Assembly: GCA_017792345.1 (NCBI GenBank)
Contig: CP051228.1
Location: forward strand, 4,370,148 to 4,434,147
Origin: Mesoflavibacter sp.
GTDB taxonomy: Bacteria > Pseudomonadota > Alphaproteobacteria > UBA8366 > Aestuariispiraceae
Length of the DNA stretch: 64,000 nucleotides
Direction of reading: 5' to 3'
A program made the translations under genes and the position numbers. Each line of letters begins with the position of its first letter. Position 1 is the stretch's first letter. Below the pieces are notes generated by a model, which worked only from the letters and a program-made list of their open reading frames with translations, had not been told where the DNA came from and searched no databases. Of this stretch, positions 32,794 to 42,725 are shown piece by piece.

Positions 32794-33192
32794 CTGTCCG
32801 GAGTTTCCACATTTTGGGTTGGAACGGATAGCCCATTTTTAGACATATCAGCTTATCCAGCAGGTGAAATATCCGGCATCTTTGACCGGCGGGACGCAAT
32901 CGCGAAATTCTACCTCAGGCCTTTCCAACATGGAGACTTGGGGGCGATAACCTGTCCGCATCGGCAACATCGCCAGTTCGCCCCAACAGCAAGTTTCCGT
33001 CATCACAGGTTGCAGTTGACGGATCTACGCTTCTATAAGTCTGTAATTGAATGATTTTATGTCATTGCTGACGGCCATTTTCCCCGGCATTCTAGTTGGT
33101 GTTGGGATGGGAGATACACGTAATCCGGTCACCACAAGACTGGAAGATTTGGCCTTACCCAGGTACGGCCCCAGGGACGGGATTCGAACAGC
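32794..33192. other. Gene-free stretch with a candidate promoter
   Basis: About 400 bases between two divergent genes with no supportable coding region; the only long frame is antisense to the histidine kinase. It must hold the promoters of the transporter (minus) and of the kinase (plus). The base composition is lower in GC than its surroundings around 33030-33065. No repeat, binding-site array or RNA gene was seen. Confidence 0.6.
33010..33039 (+). promoter_or_regulatory. Possible promoter of the histidine kinase gene
   Basis: TTGCAG at 33010-33015 and TATAAG at 33034-33039 are 18 bases apart. This gives a long leader of about 150 bases before the kinase ATG. Moderate match only. Confidence 0.38.
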
Positions 33193-35061
33193 ATGGCGGA
33201 CGATCGGGCACAATCGTCGACCATCCGACTTGCGCGTGGCGCCCGCATGGTCGTCATGGCATTTCTGGTGCTGACCGTCGCTGCCGGCGGATTCGCATTT
33301 CTGATCGGCGAACATTTCCATCGGATCGAGCGTGATTGGACCGTTCTGGGCCAGATGCCGACAGAGAAAGGCCTTCTGCTCAGCCGTCTACATGACAAGA
33401 TCGGGTTCGGCGGTCTGGTTCACAACTTCAAGAACTATGTCATTCGCGGCGACAAGAGATACCGCGACATGGCGTTGACGGATTTCAATGCCGCAACGAG
33501 CATCCTGAATCAGTATGAGAGCCTGGGGGTGAACCGGGATGAACAGATCGCCCTGAAAGCGATCCGTGACACGATCGGTGAATATCGAACCAACATTGAC
33601 GTAGTAGATGCCCTCGTGGAGACGAATGCGCTGGTCCGGCAGATCGATCAGGCGGTTAGGATCAGCGACACCGCTATGATCAGCGGTTTGGCAACTTTGC
33701 GCGCCGCCTGGCGCGGCAGCTATGACAGCGGCCGGAACAGCTTGTCACATTCCGTGGATCAGGGTCGATTTTGGTCGACCGGCGCACAGATCGCCGCGGC
33801 GCTGTTCTTGGCGATGGGTTGCGCCATGACGTTCTGGATACTGCGCCGCGAACGGTTATTGTCCCATGCGGTCCGCCACCTCAACAACGAAGCGTCCCGG
33901 TTCGAAAGCATCGTTAACAGCGGCAGTGACGGCATCCTGACCGTCGACAAGCATGGCCGGATCGAAGTCTTCAACGCGGCGGCAGAGGAAATCTTCGGGT
34001 ATGCCCGCGACGAGGCGGCGGGCATGGACATTAGCGCCCTCGTCCCAACCGATCTGCAGGAGCACCATCGAAAAATCATCGAGGAAATCGCCGCGACCTC
34101 CCCCGCTGTCATTCATTTTCCCCGCCACGTTCACGGCCGCCGCAAAAATGGCAGTTCGGTTCCGATCGAGATCAACATCTCCACGTATCAAACAAATGGC
34201 GACAGGCACTATGTCGCCTCCTTCCGCGACATCACGGACCGCCTGCGCGCCGAGACCGAGCTGCGCGGTCTAAAGGACGCCGCGGAACAGGCCAGCAGCG
34301 CGAAATCCTCCTTCCTCGCCAGCATGAGCCATGAGTTGCGTACGCCGCTGAACGCGGTGATCGGCTTTTCCGAAATGCTGCGGATGGGGGAATTGTCGGA
34401 CAAGCAGAATGAATGGACGGCCCATATTCACAATGCCGGTACCCATCTCCACGAACTCGTCAGCCAAATTCTGGATCTTGCGCAGATCGAGCGTGGTCGC
34501 CTGAACATCCGGAATCAGGCCGTCAACATCGTGGACATTGTCGCCGAATGCCTGGCGCAGATGCAGCCCTATGCCCAAAAGAAGCAAGTTGGCGTCACGA
34601 ACAAGGTGGCGACGAAAACGGAGATCACGGTTTATGGCGACCCGACGCGCCTGCGCCAATGTGTCTTCAACATTCTGTCAAACGCAGTGAAGTACAATCG
34701 CATAGACGGGACGGTCACGATCACCGGCGTGGCCATGCAGGACGGCTATTATCGCATCGCGGTCGCCGATACGGGAATTGGCATCGCCCCGGAAGAGCAT
34801 CCCTATGTCTTCCGCATGTTCCAGCGGTTTGCCGAGGAACCTGATCTGGCCCATGACGGCGCCGGAATCGGTCTGGCGGTAACGGATCAACTCGTCCGGC
34901 TGATGGGCGGACGGTTGTCCTTCCGCAGCGCGCTGAACGAGGGCAGCGAGTTCAGCATCGACATACCGATGACCCCGCCATTAGACGCAGAAGCGCAGCC
35001 AAGTCAGGCTTTGGGCACGTTCAGGCCCTCCGCCCCCCTCGGTCATTCGGGTGACGACTAA
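33193..35061 (+). CDS. Membrane PAS-domain sensor histidine kinase
   Basis: A 622-residue inner-membrane sensor kinase. The first span is near residues 19-40, followed by a mostly helical periplasmic sensor of about 155 residues and a second span near 197-219. A PAS domain (230-350; FNAAAEEIFGYARDEAAG) follows, then HisKA with phospho-acceptor His in FLASMSHELRTPLN near 380, and a HATPase domain with N box FNILSNAVKYN, G1 VADTGIGI and G2 HDGAGIGLAV. No response regulator is adjacent, so the partner is encoded elsewhere. ATG 33193 lacks a good ribosome binding site; a later Met (33247) would remove the short cytoplasmic tail. It ends 13 bases before the convergent TRAP gene. Confidence 0.88.
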   Translation: MADDRAQSSTIRLARGARMVVMAFLVLTVAAGGFAFLIGEHFHRIERDWTVLGQMPTEKGLLLSRLHDKIGFGGLVHNFKNYVIRGDKRYRDMALTDFNAATSILNQYESLGVNRDEQIALKAIRDTIGEYRTNIDVVDALVETNALVRQIDQAVRISDTAMISGLATLRAAWRGSYDSGRNSLSHSVDQGRFWSTGAQIAAALFLAMGCAMTFWILRRERLLSHAVRHLNNEASRFESIVNSGSDGILTVDKHGRIEVFNAAAEEIFGYARDEAAGMDISALVPTDLQEHHRKIIEEIAATSPAVIHFPRHVHGRRKNGSSVPIEINISTYQTNGDRHYVASFRDITDRLRAETELRGLKDAAEQASSAKSSFLASMSHELRTPLNAVIGFSEMLRMGELSDKQNEWTAHIHNAGTHLHELVSQILDLAQIERGRLNIRNQAVNIVDIVAECLAQMQPYAQKKQVGVTNKVATKTEITVYGDPTRLRQCVFNILSNAVKYNRIDGTVTITGVAMQDGYYRIAVADTGIGIAPEEHPYVFRMFQRFAEEPDLAHDGAGIGLAVTDQLVRLMGGRLSFRSALNEGSEFSIDIPMTPPLDAEAQPSQALGTFRPSAPLGHSGDD

Positions 35062-35074
35062 CGTCCTGGGCCGG

Positions 35075-36337
35075 TTACTCGATCAAAATGGTAACCAGCC
35101 ACGGCTGCCAGCTAAGAATGACCAGGACGACGAGGGTGGTGAAGAGGAAGGGCATCAAGGCCTTGAACAGCGCGCCCGGTCGTACTCCCGTCATTGCCGT
35201 GGTCACGAACAATCCCGCGCCGACCGGCGGCGTCAGTAGGCCCAGAACCAGATTGATGCATACGACGACACCGAAATGAAACGGGTCGATCCCATAGTTG
35301 CTCTGCGCGATCGGTAACAGAATCGGGACGATCAGAATTAGCGCGGCGATACCGTCCAGAATCATGCCGACGAACAGCAGGCCCAGATTGACCAACAGCA
35401 GGAAGACGAAGGGGTCGTCGGTCAACGCCGCCATCCAGGCCGCCAGTTGCTGCGGAATCTGCTCGTAGATCACGATCCAACCAAACAGGTTGGCCGCCGC
35501 GATGATGAAGACGACGATGGCCGTGTTCAGTCCGGTCCGCAGCAGGATGACCGGCATCTTCTTGAAGTCCAGCGCGCGATAGAGGAACCGGCCCAACAGC
35601 AGCGCCACAACCGACGCCATGGCGGCGGATTCCGTCGGTGTCGCGATCCCGGCAAGGATGCCGCCGACAATGACCCCCGGGATCAGCAAGGTCGGCAGGC
35701 CGAACAGCAGGGCGCGGCGTTTCTGCGCGCCATCCATCGCTTCCGCGACCGGCATGTCGGTCAGCCAGCCGAGAACTGCCAGCACGATCAGGAACCCGGC
35801 CGCCATCATCAGCCCGGGAATGATCCCGGCAATGAACATGTCGCCGATGGCGATCTGCGCCAGGACGCCGTAGATCACGAACAACATGGAGGGCGGGATG
35901 ATCGGCGACAGCAGGCCCCCGGCCGCCGTCGTCGCCGCCGCAAAAGACGGCGCATAGCCCTGACGGGTCATTTCCGGCACCATGGCGCGCGACATGATCG
36001 CGATCTGCGCCGCGGCCGAACCGATGATCGAGGCCATCATCATGTTGACCATCAGATTGATATAGGCGAGCCCGCCCTTCACCCGGCCGACGAAGACGCC
36101 GGCGAACCCGATCAGTCTCGCGGTAATCCCGCCTTCATTCATCAGTTCTCCGGCCAGCATGAACAGCGGGATCGCCAGCAATCCGTAACTTTGGATGCCG
36201 GAAAACATCTGCTGCGATACCGATTGCAGCAAGACCGTCTGATCTGCGTACCAGATGTAGAACAGCGCCGATGCCGCCAGGACGAAGGCGATGGGCAGGC
36301 CGACCAGAAGCAAGGCAAGGAAGACGACACCGACCAT
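35075..36337 (-). CDS. TRAP transporter large permease (DctM-type)
   Basis: Main membrane subunit of a TRAP importer, 420 residues with about twelve spans, driving sodium- or proton-coupled solute uptake. Hallmarks: GLLAIPLFMLAGELMNEGG near residue 50, ASIIGSAAAQIAIMSRAM near 101 (helical hairpin) and GGLLSPIIPPSMLFVIYG near 140. It starts 4 bases after the DctQ stop with GGAGGA upstream and is the last gene of the four-gene operon headed by 3-hydroxyanthranilate dioxygenase. Confidence 0.93.
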   Translation of the reverse strand: MVGVVFLALLLVGLPIAFVLAASALFYIWYADQTVLLQSVSQQMFSGIQSYGLLAIPLFMLAGELMNEGGITARLIGFAGVFVGRVKGGLAYINLMVNMMMASIIGSAAAQIAIMSRAMVPEMTRQGYAPSFAAATTAAGGLLSPIIPPSMLFVIYGVLAQIAIGDMFIAGIIPGLMMAAGFLIVLAVLGWLTDMPVAEAMDGAQKRRALLFGLPTLLIPGVIVGGILAGIATPTESAAMASVVALLLGRFLYRALDFKKMPVILLRTGLNTAIVVFIIAAANLFGWIVIYEQIPQQLAAWMAALTDDPFVFLLLVNLGLLFVGMILDGIAALILIVPILLPIAQSNYGIDPFHFGVVVCINLVLGLLTPPVGAGLFVTTAMTGVRPGALFKALMPFLFTTLVVLVILSWQPWLVTILIE

Positions 36338-36340
36338 GGT

Positions 36341-36913
36341 TCAGTCCTCCCAGCCCGTGAAATCGGTCACCTGACCGGCAAGCCGTTCGGCGAAATTGGT
36401 CGCGGCATGGATCGTCATGGTGACCGCCGTGATCGGCATCACCAGCCAGATCAGATATTTCGGGAGACCGAGCGTATTGGTCGGTTCCTTGTAGATGAAA
36501 TTGAAGGTCGATCCGGAGAAGGCCGCGATATCGAAATCACTCGCGATCAAGGCAACCGGATCATACCACAGCACGCTGGTCCAGATCAGCACACCGGCCA
36601 GCAGCAGCAGCACCGCATCGACCAGGATGCCCGATATCCGCTTTGCCGCCGGCGACAACATGTCCTCAACGATGGTGACCGAAATGCCGCGCCGCAGCCG
36701 GATAATGGCCGACGCCCCGATCATGACCAGCCAGACCATGGCGTAGATCGCCGCTTCGTCGACCCAATAGATCGCGTTGTTGGTTGCCCGTGTGACGACA
36801 TTCAGCAGGATGAGGCCCGTCACCGAAGCGGAGAGCAGGATCATCGCCCATCGTTCGGCCAACAGGACGGCGCCGGAGATCGATCTGAACACTGAAATCA
36901 TGAAACGCACCAT
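36341..36913 (-). CDS. TRAP transporter small permease (DctQ-type)
   Basis: Small four-helix membrane subunit of the TRAP importer, 190 residues. Spans lie near 12-32, 48-70, 93-115 and 146-168, with the usual DctQ pattern of a Trp/Asp-rich region (YWVDEAAIYAMVWLVMIGAS) in span 2. It docks onto DctM. Translation starts at ATG 36913; the only strong AGGAGG lies about 13 bases upstream and is part of a stable hairpin. Confidence 0.87.
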   Translation of the reverse strand: MVRFMISVFRSISGAVLLAERWAMILLSASVTGLILLNVVTRATNNAIYWVDEAAIYAMVWLVMIGASAIIRLRRGISVTIVEDMLSPAAKRISGILVDAVLLLLAGVLIWTSVLWYDPVALIASDFDIAAFSGSTFNFIYKEPTNTLGLPKYLIWLVMPITAVTMTIHAATNFAERLAGQVTDFTGWED

Positions 36914-36920
36914 ATGAAAC

Positions 36921-36954
36921 GGGCCGCCCCTCCTGATTGCGGGAGGAGCGGCCC
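36921..36954 (-). terminator. Hairpin between dctP and dctQ burying the dctQ ribosome binding site
   Basis: GGGCCGC at 36921-36927 pairs with GCGGCCC at 36948-36954, extended by CCCTCC (36928-36933) with GGGAGG (36941-36946) and one bulged base. There is no T-run. In a TRAP operon such a structure would protect or limit read-through after the binding-protein gene. On the minus strand the AGGAGG used by dctQ lies inside the stem. Confidence 0.6.
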
Positions 36955-36986
36955 CGAAACCCGGCCCGAAGGGTCAGGCGAGGAAA

Positions 36987-38541
<1,555 letters not shown>

Positions 38542-38589
38542 GCCGACGCATCCCCTGTTTCTTTTCTCTTCCAAAAACGCTACGAGGCG

Positions 38590-38620
38590 TTGAACCGGCC
38601 ATCAATGAAATTGGTTTGAA
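38590..38620. promoter_or_regulatory. Candidate LysR operator in the divergent gap
   Basis: TTGAACC at 38590-38596 and GGTTTGAA at 38613-38620 form an imperfect inverted repeat with a 16-base spacer, between the dioxygenase and LysR starts. A TACAAT -10-like box lies at 38636-38641 toward the LysR gene. Proposed from symmetry only. Confidence 0.3.
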
Positions 38621-38661
38621 GTGGCTATTCGTTTTTACAATATCAGAACCGGAGGAACCGC

Positions 38662-39630
38662 ATGGTCGCCGCCAACCGACACGTCAAGATCGCGGAACGG
38701 GTTTCAACGCGGCTGAAGCTGAAGCAGTTGCGATTGCTGGTCGCCGTGGCCGAACGGTCCAGCATCCTGCACGCGGCGCAGGACCTGAACATCTCCCAGC
38801 CGGCGGCAACGAAGCTGATCAAGGATCTGGAGATCGATTTCGGCGTCCGCCTGTTCGACCGCACCAATCGCGGCGCCATCCCGACCACCTTCGGCGAGGC
38901 CCTGGTCCGGCATGGGAAACTGATTCTGGCCCAAGTTTATCACGCCGCACAGGAACTGGACGACCTGAACGAGGGTAGCGGCGGCCGTGTTGTCGTTGGA
39001 ACGTTGCTGGCCGCGTCGGCCTGGCTACTTCCCGCCGCGATCAAGGCAATGTGCGAAGACCGCCCGAACGTGACCGTTGCCGTGCGCGACGGCACCAACG
39101 ATGTCCTGATGCCCGCCCTCAGCGCCGGGGATGTCGATCTGGTCGTCGGACGATTGCCTGAATTCCGGCACCGCAAGGATTTGGCCCAGATCCGCCTTTT
39201 GGAAGAAGAAGTCTGTATCGTCGCGCGCGCCGGACATGCCCTGGCGCGACAGGACAAGGTGGAATTCGCGGACCTGATCGATCAACCCTGGATCCTGCAG
39301 CCGCCGGAGACCTCTCTGCGGCGTCAGTTCGAAAAAGCCTTCTTCGACCGGGACCTGACCCCGCCGGTTGCGGCGGTGGAATCCGTATCTTTCCTGACCA
39401 ACCGGGAACTTTTGATGCGCACGGACATGCTGGGTGTTTTCCCCTATCACGTCGTCGCACCGGAAGTGGCGCGCGGCGACCTGGCGATCCTGCCCTGCAA
39501 GGTGGACCTGTCAGGCCGGGCGGTCGGCGTCACCTATCGCCGTGCCGGTGGCCTGTCCCCTGCGGCGCAGGCCTTTCTGGCGGTCTTGCGTGAGACGGCG
39601 GCCGGCGCCGCGCCCCCTACACTGCAATAG
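38662..39630 (+). CDS. LysR family transcriptional regulator
   Basis: A 322-residue LysR regulator. The N-terminal winged HTH is at residues 16-80 (KLKQLRLLVAVAERSSILHAAQDLNISQPAATKLIKDLE). The effector domain starts near residue 108 (GRVVVGTLLAASAWLLP). The GbpR/PcaQ-like features (QPAATK, VDLVVGRLPE) suggest an aromatic-acid or sugar-acid responsive type. It has GGAGG 6 bases upstream. It is divergent from the dioxygenase-TRAP operon with 120 bases between starts, so it probably controls it, perhaps in response to 3-hydroxyanthranilate. Confidence 0.9.
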   Translation: MVAANRHVKIAERVSTRLKLKQLRLLVAVAERSSILHAAQDLNISQPAATKLIKDLEIDFGVRLFDRTNRGAIPTTFGEALVRHGKLILAQVYHAAQELDDLNEGSGGRVVVGTLLAASAWLLPAAIKAMCEDRPNVTVAVRDGTNDVLMPALSAGDVDLVVGRLPEFRHRKDLAQIRLLEEEVCIVARAGHALARQDKVEFADLIDQPWILQPPETSLRRQFEKAFFDRDLTPPVAAVESVSFLTNRELLMRTDMLGVFPYHVVAPEVARGDLAILPCKVDLSGRAVGVTYRRAGGLSPAAQAFLAVLRETAAGAAPPTLQ

Positions 39631-40414
39631 CGCTGATACGGTTCCGGACCGCACGGACGACACTCATGGCTGTCAAGGCGGAAGACTTCGGGTTATCGGG
39701 CAATGGCTTGCCCTCGATCTGGAAGGTGAAGCGTCCGAAAGCGCCGACCGCCTCGACCTCATGGATGTTTCCCGACGCATTCGGATCGGCGATCAGGACC
39801 GCCTTGGTCGCATCCAGTCCCAGCCCCGCCAGGGCAACGGTCGCCGCCACATTCGCATTCTTGGGATAGAGGCGCGCCGCTTCGCGTGCCGTACCGTCGA
39901 AATGAACCGCCGCCTCCGTCTGCGACGCGAGGTCCAATCGATCCTCGGCTGCTGAGCCGGCCCAGCCCGCGGGCGGCTTCCGACCTGTATAGCGGACACT
40001 GTCGAGCCCCCCGATCCGTGCCGCCGCCAGCGCGTCGATTGCGCCAACTGCCCCTGACACCAGTTCCAACCGTGCGCCGCCTTCCCTCGCTGCCGCCTCC
40101 AACCGTTCCGCCAGCCTGTCATCCGCCAGGGCGCCGATAGAGACCGTGATCAGGTCGATCCCATTCCTCAGAACCGCCTCACCATGGGCCACAAGTGCCG
40201 GATGTCCGCCGCAATCGACGACGCAATCCGGTTGCCGGGAAAGCGTCTCAATCGATGATGCGATTTCGATATCCGGCCACAGCGCGGCTCTGGCCGCCTC
40301 TTCCCGGCCCGGTCGGCACAACACCGACACGCCTTCGATTTCCGGCAAGCCGGACAGGGCACGGGCAGCATATTGGCCCACCGCGCCAAACCCGATCATT
40401 GCGATTTGCGCCAT
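39617..40414 (-). CDS. nadX: Aspartate dehydrogenase-like protein
   Basis: NAD(P)-dependent L-amino acid dehydrogenase of 265 residues resembling NadX, which makes iminoaspartate, the precursor of quinolinate and NAD. Rossmann motif GFGAVGQYA lies at 9-17. The diagnostic C-terminal part has RYTGRKPPAGWAG near 147 and the LYPKNANVAATVALAGLGLD block near 187. ATG 40414 follows GGGAG; the upstream extension is not real. Some NadX-like proteins in catabolic clusters have other roles, so the exact reaction is open. It overlaps the LysR gene end by 14 bases (convergent). Confidence 0.82.
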   Translation of the reverse strand: MAQIAMIGFGAVGQYAARALSGLPEIEGVSVLCRPGREEAARAALWPDIEIASSIETLSRQPDCVVDCGGHPALVAHGEAVLRNGIDLITVSIGALADDRLAERLEAAAREGGARLELVSGAVGAIDALAAARIGGLDSVRYTGRKPPAGWAGSAAEDRLDLASQTEAAVHFDGTAREAARLYPKNANVAATVALAGLGLDATKAVLIADPNASGNIHEVEAVGAFGRFTFQIEGKPLPDNPKSSALTAMSVVRAVRNRISAIAV

Positions 40415-40574
40415 TGCATCGTCTCCCAAAGTTGGGGCGGAGAATATCGCCCTGGCCCTGTCATGGTTATTCGGATTTGCGATATCACAATTCATTCTTC
40501 GTATTTGGCATTATACCTGGCATCCCACACACTCTCGCCAACCGGCCAGACCGACAGCCAGAAGAGCGATCCGC

Positions 40575-42722
40575 GTGGACCTGCCAGATTCCAAATTCAA
40601 CACGCCTCTGGGAAAATCCGTCCCTCGTCGCGAGGATGCGGCGCTGCTGACCGGGCGCGGATGCTATACCGATGACATTCGGCTGCCGGACGCTTTGCAT
40701 ATCGCCTTCGTTCGGGCGGACGCGGTGGGACCGATCCAGTCGCTGGACCGCCCGAAGGACCCTGCCGATATCGGGGCCGACCATGTTTTCACTGCTGACG
40801 ACCTGGGCGAAACAGGCCTTCTGACGGTCAACGCGATCCTGCCGGATGCGCGCCCATCCCATTTCCCGATCCTCGCAAAGGACCGGGCATTTGCGGTCGG
40901 ACAACCGATCGCCGCCGTGCTGGCGCCGTCACGCAGCACGGCGCAGGACGCATCCGAAGCCGTCTATGCCGAAATCGGCGATCCGCAGATTGCAGACCTC
41001 TTTCCCGAGTTTCCCGACAATCGCGCGATGGGCGCAAGCTGGAAGTCGGGCTCCTTCGACGCGACAGCGGCGCAGGCAGCGCATGTGGTGGAATGTGTCG
41101 TTCAGCACCCCCGTCTGGCCCCTTCTGCCCTGGAACCCAGAGCGGTCGCCGCGCGGTATGACGAAGACCGGGATGGCGTCACCGTCTGGCTGTCCACCCA
41201 GACGCCGCATCGCGCCCGGACGGAGTTGAGCCGCATCCTGAAAGTGCCCGAAACCCGAATCCGCGTCGTCGCACCGGATGTCGGCGGCGCCTTCGGTATG
41301 AAGGCCTCCCTCTATCCCGAAGACGTCTTCGTGGTTTGGGCGGCGCTGACGCTCAGACAGTCGGTGCGCTGGACCGCCAGCCGGTGCGAGGATTTTCTGT
41401 CCGGCACGCATGGGCGCGGCGCGCGGACGGCGGGACGGCTGGCAATCGACGCAGACGGCCGTTTCCTGGCCCTGGAAGCGCGGATCGATTGCCCGCTGGG
41501 CCATTGGCTGCCGACCAGTGCCGCCGTTCCGGCCTGGAATGCGGGGCGCATGCTGCCCGGACCCTATGATATTCCGGTTCTGGACATCGAAACCCGCGCG
41601 GTTCTGAGTACAACCGCCCCCGTCGGCATCTACCGCGGCGCCGGGCGACCGGAGGCGACCGCTCTGATGGAGCGGCTGGTATCGGCTGCCGCGTCACAAA
41701 CCGGGATTGACCCGCTGGAGATCCGGCGTCGCAATCTGCTGACCCCGGATGCGTTGCCGCATGAAGGCGTGACGGGCAGACGGCTGGATTCCGGCGACTA
41801 TCCTGCAGCGCTGCGGCGGCTGTCGGAAGCGGCGGGATACGCGGATCTGTGCGAAACCCTGGCACAGCGGCGCGCGGCGGGAGAGATCGTCGGTCTGGGC
41901 GTCGCCTTCTATGTCGAACCCTGCGGCCAGGGGTGGGAGAGCGCGCGCGTAAGGCGGGAAGCCGATGGCCGGATCGTGGCGGAAGTCGGGGCATCCAGCC
42001 AGGGCCATGGCCGAGAGACCGCGTTTGCACAGATTTTGGCCGACCGCATGGCGGCGCCGATGGACGCCATCGAAATCCGGTTCGGCGATACGGCCGTCGC
42101 ACCCAAGGGCATCGGTGCCCTGGCAAGCCGCAGCACGCCAATAGGCGGCAGCGCCCTGGCCATGGCCGCCGACCAAGTTATAGCGCGGTTGCGCGACTTG
42201 GGCGACGGCGAAATCATCGAGGCCGAGGTCAAATACGAGGCGGAGGGTGAGGCCTGGGGATATGGCGCTTATCTGGCCGTTCTGAGCATCGACAGCGATA
42301 CCGGCGTCCCGACCCTGGAACAGTTGGCCTGTGTCGATGACGCCGGCACCATCGTCAATCCGATGATGGTCGAAGGCCAAATCCGGGGCGGCATTGCGCA
42401 GGGGATCGGCGAGGCGCTCTTGGAAACCCTCGTCTATGCCCCCGACGGACAATTGCTGACGGGGTCCTTCAGCGACTATGCCCTGCCCCGCGCCGACGAC
42501 ATTCCGCCGGTGACAATCGTCAAGACCGAGACCCCCTCACCCGTAAACCTTCTCGGCGCGAAAGGCGTCGGGGAAGCGGGCACAATCGGCGCGCCGGCCG
42601 CGATCCTGAACGCGGCCTACGACGCCTTGAAAGACCGCGGCGTGACGCATCTGTCCATGCCGCTGACCTCCGAAAAACTTTGGCGGGCCCTGAACGGCCT
42701 GCAGGAACAACAGGACAATTGA
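40575..42722 (+). CDS. Xanthine dehydrogenase family molybdopterin-binding subunit, internally shortened
   Basis: Large molybdenum-cofactor subunit of the XDH/CO-dehydrogenase family, 715 residues from GTG 40575. Family landmarks: PRREDAALLTGRGCYTDDI at the N-terminus, DVGGAFGMKASLYPED near 235, IYRGAGRPEATALMERL near 357, and the catalytic glutamate in KGVGEAGTIGAP near 667. After GGSALAMAADQVIARL the expected segment of about 60-70 residues is missing; the chain jumps to AEVKYEAEGEAWGYGAYLAVL. No iron-sulfur or FAD subunit gene is adjacent, which is unusual because these enzymes are normally three-subunit. It is coupled to the DHDPS-family gene 3 bases downstream. The substrate is unknown. 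Confidence 0.8.
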   Translation: MDLPDSKFNTPLGKSVPRREDAALLTGRGCYTDDIRLPDALHIAFVRADAVGPIQSLDRPKDPADIGADHVFTADDLGETGLLTVNAILPDARPSHFPILAKDRAFAVGQPIAAVLAPSRSTAQDASEAVYAEIGDPQIADLFPEFPDNRAMGASWKSGSFDATAAQAAHVVECVVQHPRLAPSALEPRAVAARYDEDRDGVTVWLSTQTPHRARTELSRILKVPETRIRVVAPDVGGAFGMKASLYPEDVFVVWAALTLRQSVRWTASRCEDFLSGTHGRGARTAGRLAIDADGRFLALEARIDCPLGHWLPTSAAVPAWNAGRMLPGPYDIPVLDIETRAVLSTTAPVGIYRGAGRPEATALMERLVSAAASQTGIDPLEIRRRNLLTPDALPHEGVTGRRLDSGDYPAALRRLSEAAGYADLCETLAQRRAAGEIVGLGVAFYVEPCGQGWESARVRREADGRIVAEVGASSQGHGRETAFAQILADRMAAPMDAIEIRFGDTAVAPKGIGALASRSTPIGGSALAMAADQVIARLRDLGDGEIIEAEVKYEAEGEAWGYGAYLAVLSIDSDTGVPTLEQLACVDDAGTIVNPMMVEGQIRGGIAQGIGEALLETLVYAPDGQLLTGSFSDYALPRADDIPPVTIVKTETPSPVNLLGAKGVGEAGTIGAPAAILNAAYDALKDRGVTHLSMPLTSEKLWRALNGLQEQQDN

Positions 42723-42725
42723 ACG

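Noticed and set aside
33165-33195. tRNA-like 3' fragment (GGGATTCGAAC) before the histidine kinase
   Set aside because: Resembles the T arm of a minus-strand tRNA, but no acceptor stem or anticodon arm can be formed and the sequence runs into the kinase coding region. It is too short to call an attachment site and there is no integrase.
40146-40574. N-terminal extension of the molybdenum hydroxylase frame
   Set aside because: It is antisense to the aspartate dehydrogenase-like gene; family homology begins just after GTG 40575.
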